A stretch of 64,000 nt of DNA from the NCBI GenBank assembly GCA_934045075.1, contig OW203723.1:5987913-6051912 (forward strand), written 5' to 3'. Of the stretch, positions 57,800 to 64,000 are shown one piece after another. The notes under the pieces were generated by a model. The model saw only the letters and a program-made list of their open reading frames with translations. It had not been told where the DNA came from and ran no database searches. The first letter of the stretch is position 1; each line of letters opens with the position of its first letter. This DNA is from Yponomeuta sedellus. Taxonomy: Eukaryota; Arthropoda; Insecta; Lepidoptera; Yponomeutidae. The position numbers and the translations under genes are program-made.

Positions 57800-59315
57800 T
57801 ATTTTTGTAAGCACTCAGTCAACTGAGGACTGTTAACAGTAGATTAACAGATTGTTAATGTGCGAGATACAGGCGCTCGGGATCATAAACGAGCTCGTCG
57901 AACATCAAACGCAATCGTGTTAACGAGACGATACTCTGCACATACTCGTACTACTGGTGGTAATAAATACGACTTTGTGTATTGTCACGGTTTATTTGTA
58001 CGTGTTTTCGGGTTACATGGAAGACTGTTGGTACTAAATACTCGCCAATATTAAGATGTACATTAGGTTTTATAATAATCTTAACATTTATCAAACCATA
58101 TACACTTCAAAGTTCATTGACTCTTGAGATTGTCTAGCGTGGCGTAAGATAGATATTTTCAAGATTCTTTTTCGCAAGCGTTGCAGCCAATTCTGCTTCA
58201 GGGAAGCTTATTTCGCCGCCGATTGCCAGCGTTAAGTGAGACATTTGGGTCTATAAACCGGCGTTATAATGACATCTTTGGCACAAGGAGCGTTGGCCAT
58301 TTCAGTTTGCCTAGCATACACTCGATAAGCCGGGGATCTAAGCGCATTCTGTGTGCAATTCTATCCGCAAGCAAAAGTTTAAAAACTACTACGTCGGCTA
58401 CTAATAGATGGCGCTACTAGTTCTCATAAACGCTTTAGTGAAATAGAGTTTCTGTCCCATGGAATATTATTATTATTTGGAATAATAATATTAGTCAGTT
58501 TTTCTCCTCATTCATCTAAAATGTCAACTAAGACACCTCACTAAAAACGATATTTAAAAAAATTAGAGACAACGCTTTTTTGATGTGACATCCATATTGA
58601 TTTAGTTCGCGTAAAAGCCTGCGTCTCCTAGACGATAATAACAAATAGATTGACACCGACTTTATCGGAATGGGGATGGGCAAGCGCTACGCTGGATCCT
58701 CATTAAATACACACAAACATAATTAAATAGACTACTACTGCAATGAAATGAAAAAGCTTTCTTTTGACTTTGCCGTAGTTGGGTAAAAAGGCGGAAAAGG
58801 CAATCACACTACTAATTGGCGAACGTGAGTTACGCATAGCTGCTCCGCTCGAATTTTGCGCAAGGGTCGAGTTCAGCAGTGAAACGGTACAACGGTACGG
58901 CAGAAAATGTCGCTTTGTACGAGTATTGAGGATCTTTATGTACTGTGTCGAGGACGCAGCGTGCTAGGCTTCCTGGGTGTTTTAAACACGTTCCCGAATG
59001 GGCGGCCACGGCCGGGGGCGTTAACGAGCCCTGAAAGTGCCCTCTGTCACAGCGTTCCGCCTCTTTTTGATAGCACCGAGTACGTTTTCCGAAGCAAAAA
59101 ACGGACTCCAATCCGCAGCGGCCCTCCGTTTTTTGTCCCCACTTGTTGCAGTCCGTTTTGGATGACTCTCCAACGCTGCTTGTCGCTATAAGAGTTTTGC
59201 CTTTATAATGTGCGTGACCTGAAATGAAACAATAAGGAATTTATTCACTGTAGGTACTCCTTTAACCAATCGTTACGTCTTTTACGTTGGTACTCGTTTT
59301 GCATTCTGTTCTTGA
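57800..59315. other. unassigned intronic spacer
   Basis: Presumed kinesin-gene intron. A short AATATTATTATTATT inverted pair lies at 58460. 58840-59200 is less AT-rich with overlapping open frames on both strands but no recognised exon. Confidence 0.45.
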
Positions 59316-59322
59316 AACTTGC

Positions 59323-59470
59323 AAGCGTTATTTTCTTATTTTTTTATCTCCAACAATAGCAGCCTTTTTAAGCAGCCGAAGAACCTCGGCTGAGATTCTT
59401 CGGCTGCTTAAGGCCGTCATAAAGACGTGACTTTTATTGTTGGAGATGAAAAAATAAGAAAATAACGCTT
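59323..59470. mobile_element. 148-bp MITE with nested palindrome, just upstream of the kinesin exon
   Basis: AAGCGTTATTTTCTTATTTT.. and its complement ending AATAACGCTT form ~36-bp terminal repeats. Inside, TTAAGCAGCCGAAGAA (59368-59383) is exactly complementary to 59396-59411. It could fold almost entirely. It ends 97 bp before the exon. Confidence 0.8.
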
Positions 59471-59567
59471 AAAAGAGTTCATGGATAATTCTTCAAATTG
59501 CATCTACTCCTTCTCATCAATCGCTTCAAAGCTAACCCCTGTTTAACCTCTCCCCTTTCTCTTCTAG

Positions 59568-59731
59568 AAAACAACCGAAGACATTCGCGTTCGACCACTG
59601 CTTCTACTCCCTGGACCCGGCGCTACCGAACTTCGCCTCACAGAAGACGGTGTTCGAGTGTCTCGGCACAGACATCCTGGATAATGCCTTCGAGGGGTAC
59701 AACGCTTGCATCTTCGCTTACGGACAGACAG
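59568..59731 (+). CDS. internal exon of a kinesin-3 motor domain (KIF13/Khc-73-like)
   Basis: The acceptor CTCTTCTAG|A (with a long pyrimidine tract) and donor ACAG|GTTAGT bracket 164 nt encoding 54 residues plus split codons. The peptide includes FAFDHCFYSLDPALPNFASQ and, after VFECLGTDILDNAFEGYN, the signature ACIFAYGQT|G, which runs into the P-loop GQTGSGKS/T of the kinesin ATP site; the intron cuts the Gly codon just before SGKS. The residues ASQ..VF..LG..IL.NAF.GYNACIFAYGQTG resemble KIF13/Khc-73 more than KIF1/Unc-104 by memory of those families. Known role: plus-end-directed microtubule motor for vesicle transport, linked to polarity and endosome traffic. The exon is GC-rich with coding-like third positions, unlike its flanks. 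Incoming phase is 2 (first base A completes a codon), outgoing phase 1. It encodes roughly the second third of the N-terminal half of the motor, so upstream coding exons must exist; none was recognised in this window, nor was the SGKS exon downstream. A MITE ends 97 bp before it. Confidence 0.88.
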
Positions 59732-59771
59732 GTTAGTGTGTTCTTTTTTTAGGTTTTTTTTTCAGTTAACG

Positions 59772-59801
59772 TTAATTCAACCGAATAATCGGTTGAATTA
59801 A
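59772..59801. repeat. perfect 13-bp-arm hairpin 40 bp after the kinesin exon
   Basis: TTAATTCAACCGA is complementary to 59789-59801 with loop ATAA. Confidence 0.8.
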
Positions 59802-59809
59802 GCTGTCAA

Positions 59810-62240
59810 TCGGCGACCGTTTTGGCAGGGGAGTATGCCTGCTGCAACGGAAAATAGCCTATAATTCCTTTATTCCATTGCCATATCCATGCCAGTATAT
59901 TCTTCTTTAACTCGATTACAAAAGTGTTGTCGGCTACGCCGGCTTTGTTGAAATAATAAAGTTGAAGCGGTCTAGTCTATTCAACCAATGAACCAATAGC
60001 TGTCTTTAACTCCGGCCGATTGGTTCATCTTTAGCGAATTACTATTTTGTGAGGCTGAATTCGGCACACTATGAAAACTTGCTACTCCAAAGAAACCTCC
60101 GGAAAATGGATGTGTCCAAAACGTCGGGCTTTATCGATATCTATATTATAATCAGATTCAAAGTGCGATAGACCAAAGTCAGAAAATTGGGGAAAAATAT
60201 TATATAGAGAAAATATAGTTTCGTCGCATTTTATCCACTTGGTAGTAAAACAAATAGTGACTGTGGCCGAACTATCGAGATCGCTTGATCAGCAACTTCG
60301 GTCTTCACCCAAAAAGTATCGCTCTTTTCCTCACAATAAATCACAAAGGATTCATCCGAAGAGAATGGCTTCAAAACAGGAAAATGGGCTGCTAGATCGG
60401 GTCTGCGCGGAGTAGGATCGGTGCCAATTTCGCGTGAATTGTCGTAAACATGCTAGGCGTAGTGTGCCGTGGTGTATGCGCCATCGCAGCACCCGGGCCG
60501 CGGACCGATAAATTCACTACGGCCAGCGGGTCTATCACGGACCATCCAAAGTTGGCATCACGAAAACAGTTTTTAGTTTTCAAGAGTGAAAAAATATCTT
60601 GCAAAGATAGGACTATGAATGTCTAAGTTAATAGTACTGTTACCCTTATGGTCTTATCACGTATATAGATTATGTGTGAGTGTATAATTTTGTAGTTAAA
60701 AAGTACTCATAATCATGTAACAATTGGAATACCCTGTGCTATCGTAACCTGGCCAGACAAACACGGAAATACACCCAGGCTAAGGCCATTTCTACAAGTG
60801 TACGGCGGCATATTAATCACTTAATCAGACAGACTTAATAAGGCTAGACTTACCGCCGTTTTCTCGAACGTGAACAGTCTGTTGATCTATCAGTTGTGTT
60901 TGTATGCCCTTTTGCCTACTGTCAACTGTTAACAATATAATAACGGACTGTTACTGTTCGAGAAACCGGGAGTAACAGACATGACATGAAGTGACGTCTG
61001 CTGTAAACTTCGGATTTTCTTAACATCATCGTTGGGTTTGGTTCGTGGCATAGGGCCCTCCACTGGGCGTTCGCTAAGTTTATTGAGCGCGGAGCAATGC
61101 CCGAACTTGGCTGAAACTGTTTACTTTTCCGGAGTACTGGAACTTTAGTGAATGAGGCCAAGATTTTTTCCCACAAGTGTTATTTATGTTTCCCTAAGCT
61201 ATTGTTTTATCTGTAACCGCGGGGCTGTTTGTAGTTGCGGTCGAGCTGTAGGAACATGCTACGAGCAGATTTATCACTACCCTCCAGACGCCGCCCACCC
61301 GGCAGTTTAATTTTAATCCTATTTATCGACCTTCCTGTTTGCAGCGAAGGATTTTTTTCCGCTGCCTCAGTGTTTTTACGGAATCGTTTCGTTTAAGTTT
61401 CTGACCCTGCCGAAGTATCTCTTAATCTCGCTTTAAATTGTACAAGAATTTAATACGCCACAGCTTGGGTCCTTTGTAATTAACGGGGTTAATTTTTTCG
61501 TTGTTTTTCATTAGGTTTTATTACTTACGGGGCTCTTAGCTGGCAGGCGCTTGTAATTAGTGTTGTACACGTTTTTTACATGAAGCCAGACATTGGTTAT
61601 TAAAAATTCCATCACGAAAATAAAGGATGGGCCTCGCTGGCACTCACCTCGTAACATTACTTGCTCGAGCACGTACGTTCTCGCTGAAATCGCGCGAAGA
61701 GTGAGTAACCCAAACTCTATGCCGCTGAAAGGAGGTCTTAGAGTTTTATGGTAAATTTTATATGCCTTGGTACTTTGGTAGAAGAATACGTGGAATATAC
61801 AACGTGTTATCGAAATAACACAAAGCCTGAAAACCTTTCTTCTGTGTCAATAGATTAATGACACCGCTTCCGTAGCAGGTATGGTTCATTTATCTCGTAA
61901 GATACTTTCAGAAGTGATTGAATTTGTCTTTTAAAATTGAAATGAGACAGAATAAGTCTCATTTCAACCCCGCATATGAAAGATTCAGACTTGTTCGAAA
62001 CCCCTGCCTCTCTATAGTCTTTAAATGAATAGATGAATAGTCATTGTACAATCTGTACTGGTACAATAAAGAATTTAATAATAATAGTTCCTAAGCAAAA
62101 ATCCGAAATTTTGATTTATTCTTCTTCATCTGCCTTCTCCTATCGGAGGTTTGCAACCAATTCAGCTATGTAGCTTTTCGAGATTGTCAATACAAACAAG
62201 CAACTGGTACTCTGTTGAAACCACTGTCGCAGGTTCTTCG
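59810..62240 (+). other. unassigned intronic spacer
   Basis: Presumed kinesin intron. No exon continuing GQTG|SGKS was found. A 12-bp hairpin lies at 61937-61967 (TTGAAATGAGAC arm). Confidence 0.5.
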
Positions 62241-62246
62241 TCATCT

Positions 62247-62395
62247 TCTTCTTCAGGCTATATTAGTCCACTGCTGGACATAGCCCTCTCCTAATGAGCG
62301 CCATAGCGCCGTGTCTTCAGCTTGCCGCATCCAGCATCTGCCGGCAGTTTATCACAGATCGTCTTCCGCCTGGTTGGAGGGCGTCCTACACGTCA
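62247..62395 (-). repeat. RTE-like LINE 3' end, minus strand
   Basis: TCTTCTTCTTCAGGCTATAT at the left is the (GAA)n tail reversed; then GTCCACTGCTGGACATAGCC and CAGCTTGCCGCATCCAGCAT, to GGTTGGAGGGCGTCCTAC. 5'-truncated. Confidence 0.7.
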
Positions 62396-62399
62396 CAGG

Positions 62400-63010
62400 T
62401 TCAATTTATTGCAAATGATCTGTACTGAAAAATCTCTTTTTAAACTTCGCTATATTTCAATAACACGGTGTATAGGCTCTCCCGATCATTCCGATTGGTG
62501 CGAGTGAATGAATTCGCTGAGCGATTATTTCAAATTGATATGGGCCCGCTTTCCGAACCGTGCCAGAGCTGTTTAGATTTATTGGAGGCATATTTTATTT
62601 CGCAATTTCGCGTAGGTACACGAATTTAGCAGTGGCGAAGGTGATGTTGCTTTCTGTTTCTCTTTTCATAGTTTTGTATGTAAATCCCGGAGTTTACGTT
62701 CGCTGTTAATTTGCAAGTCTTAATTAAACATAAACTGTGTGCGACGGGAAATTTTCTTGCCTTCCGTACCCTTTGCTTAGGCGCTGGGCGCCCAGGGTAT
62801 GAATACTTCATATTTACGCCTCAGTTTACGGCACTACCCGCCTGAAATGGTTCTAGTGAAAATTAAGTCAGGCGCGTTTTAAATTTTTACGGGCGTTATG
62901 TGTGGCAGAAAACATAAACTAAATTTATGCAACTGGAAAAGGTGCGTCGTTGTAAAATATACTTTTTTAAAATGTAAATATTGCAACTTCTTTTACCACA
63001 CTGGCAGTAT
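62400..63010. other. unassigned spacer
   Basis: No gene or repeat recognised. Confidence 0.45.
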
Positions 63011-63016
63011 TGACTA

Positions 63017-63099
63017 AGGGCCGGTTTCTGAATTGAGAATTTCACTAAGTAACGTTCTGTCACGCTCTTGGTTGTTTCTCAGTTCAGAAACTGGCCCTA
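63017..63099. mobile_element. MITE (family E), copy 3, shortest
   Basis: AGGGCCGGTTTCTGAATTGA and its partner CTCAGTTCAGAAACTGGCCC enclose AGTAACGTTCTGTCACGCTC. TA is present at both outer edges (CTA|AGGGCC, GGCCC|TA), consistent with a TA target. Confidence 0.8.
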
Positions 63100-63392
63100 T
63101 GGGTATTATATATTCTCAGAGTGCTTAAGTTTCACCTCACCATCTATTACAATTTGTGCGAAAGGGCTCAATTAAATCGTGTTGAAACCATCGTCGCCTC
63201 CTGAATTAATAATTTCAGTTGGTAAATACCTAAGAGCTGCTCTTCAGATTTTTATAAAAAACGACAACGACAGATACTGAAGTATTTACTGAAATTCAGT
63301 AACCGGTTTTTAAAACCTGCAAAACTAGCTATATTAATCGCGTATCGAGGGTTCAATATGACTCAGTTTCGCTCATAAGTCCTATTTAAGAA

Positions 63393-63600
63393 GCGGCGGT
63401 AGCCCAGTGGGAACAAGGACAAGGGACTTGGAAACGAAAGACCCAGGTTCCATTCCCAGTGCGGGAATGTACCAATGACTTTATTTTCTAAGTAATGTTA
63501 ATTTGTGTAGCAATAATAATAGCAGGAGCACACGCTAACAGCGAATGAAAACACTGTGAGGAAACCTGAGAGTCTGAGGTGTTCAAACATTGATTTGGTG
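63393..63600 (+). repeat. tRNA-derived SINE (family C)
   Basis: Box A-like GGCGGTAGCCCAGTGGG, box B-like AGGTTCCATTCCCAG, then GTGCGGGAATGTACCAATGA and GTGAGGAAACC, parallel to the copies at 905 and 10500. Confidence 0.65.
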
Positions 63601-64000
63601 TTCAAACGCTTAAAATTTCCTCTGATTAAAAATGCTCTACATAAAAAAATCCTATCTATTATTTCCGGTAAATAGCGATTTGTCGATGACCGCAAACTCT
63701 CAGCGTCCTATTATGTCCATTTAGATTTTGGTCGGCATTCGGTTTGAGGCTGTCCTATGACGCTGAATTGTTAATGTGGATGCGAAGCGATGCTTGCTAC
63801 AATTAGCGCCATCAAAGGGTTTCGAAAAAACGAAACGCTAGTTATATGACAATTTGTTTATGGGTAGAAGGTATAAATTTATTTGCAATATTTATGTGCA
63901 ACTAAGTGTAATATTTTGGTAAATAAAATTCAAACTCACAAGTGAGATTCAACCAAACATTTATTTCTGTTTTTAAATTTTAAATTTTAGGGCCGCCGTC

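Noticed and set aside
63961..64000. Possible splice acceptor at the window end (TTTTAG|GGCCGCC)
   Set aside because: The following bases cannot encode the SGKS continuation required after the kinesin exon, and too little sequence remains to judge.
1..64000. CRISPR array, operon, prophage or plasmid features
   Set aside because: No regularly spaced repeats or bacterial gene organisation; splice sites and SINEs show a eukaryotic genome.

Overview
The window is AT-rich, non-coding-dominated DNA from an insect, most likely a moth or butterfly. Two things point to an animal: a spliced kinesin exon with consensus GT-AG borders, and a spliced transposase-type gene. The lepidopteran assignment is an inference from the repeat classes recognised: tRNA-derived and 5S-rRNA-derived SINEs, 5'-truncated RTE-like LINE tails ending in GAT or GAA repeats, and many small inverted-repeat elements. 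No database search was possible.

Only two protein-coding loci can be supported. (1) On the minus strand at 24756-27066 is an intact two-exon gene for a 654-residue RAG1-core/Transib-type DDE protein. The catalytic D, D, E and the zinc-binding C2/H2 residues all appear to be present. A 346-bp GT-AG intron joins a 19-nt first coding exon to the main exon, and a TATA box lies about 155 nt upstream of the ATG. No transposon ends were found around it. (2) On the plus strand at 59568-59731 is one internal exon of a kinesin-3 motor domain (KIF13/Khc-73 type), ending in the P-loop. The rest of that gene is not recognised here. The 59 kb to its left is therefore probably a very long 5' intron, and the RAG1-like gene would be nested in it in antisense.

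Everything else is repeats and unassigned spacer. 0-13 kb: inverted SINE pair (0.66-1.4 kb), a TIR element with a nested 248-bp insertion containing a perfect 92-bp inverted repeat (7.7-8.26 kb), and the first copies of an unusual retroposon, here called family A. Family A joins a tRNA-like module to inverted arms and leaves 12-15-bp target duplications; at 9.17-9.97 kb an array of it sits between one target-duplication pair. 13-24 kb: RTE and 5S-SINE tails with clear target duplications, then a minus-strand family A copy and a MITE. 24-27 kb: the RAG1-like gene. 28-46 kb: scattered LINE tails, tRNA-derived SINEs, hairpins and a 205-bp MITE. 47-58 kb: the densest cluster of 5S-rRNA-derived SINEs, two adjoining MITEs, a 98-bp insertion related to the 8-kb palindrome, and another family A copy. 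59-64 kb: a nested-palindrome MITE just upstream of the kinesin exon, then mostly featureless intron.

The main observations for follow-up are the intact RAG1-like gene, the inverted-arm tRNA-like retroposon with a multimeric insertion, and the two insertions that share the 92-bp palindrome arm.
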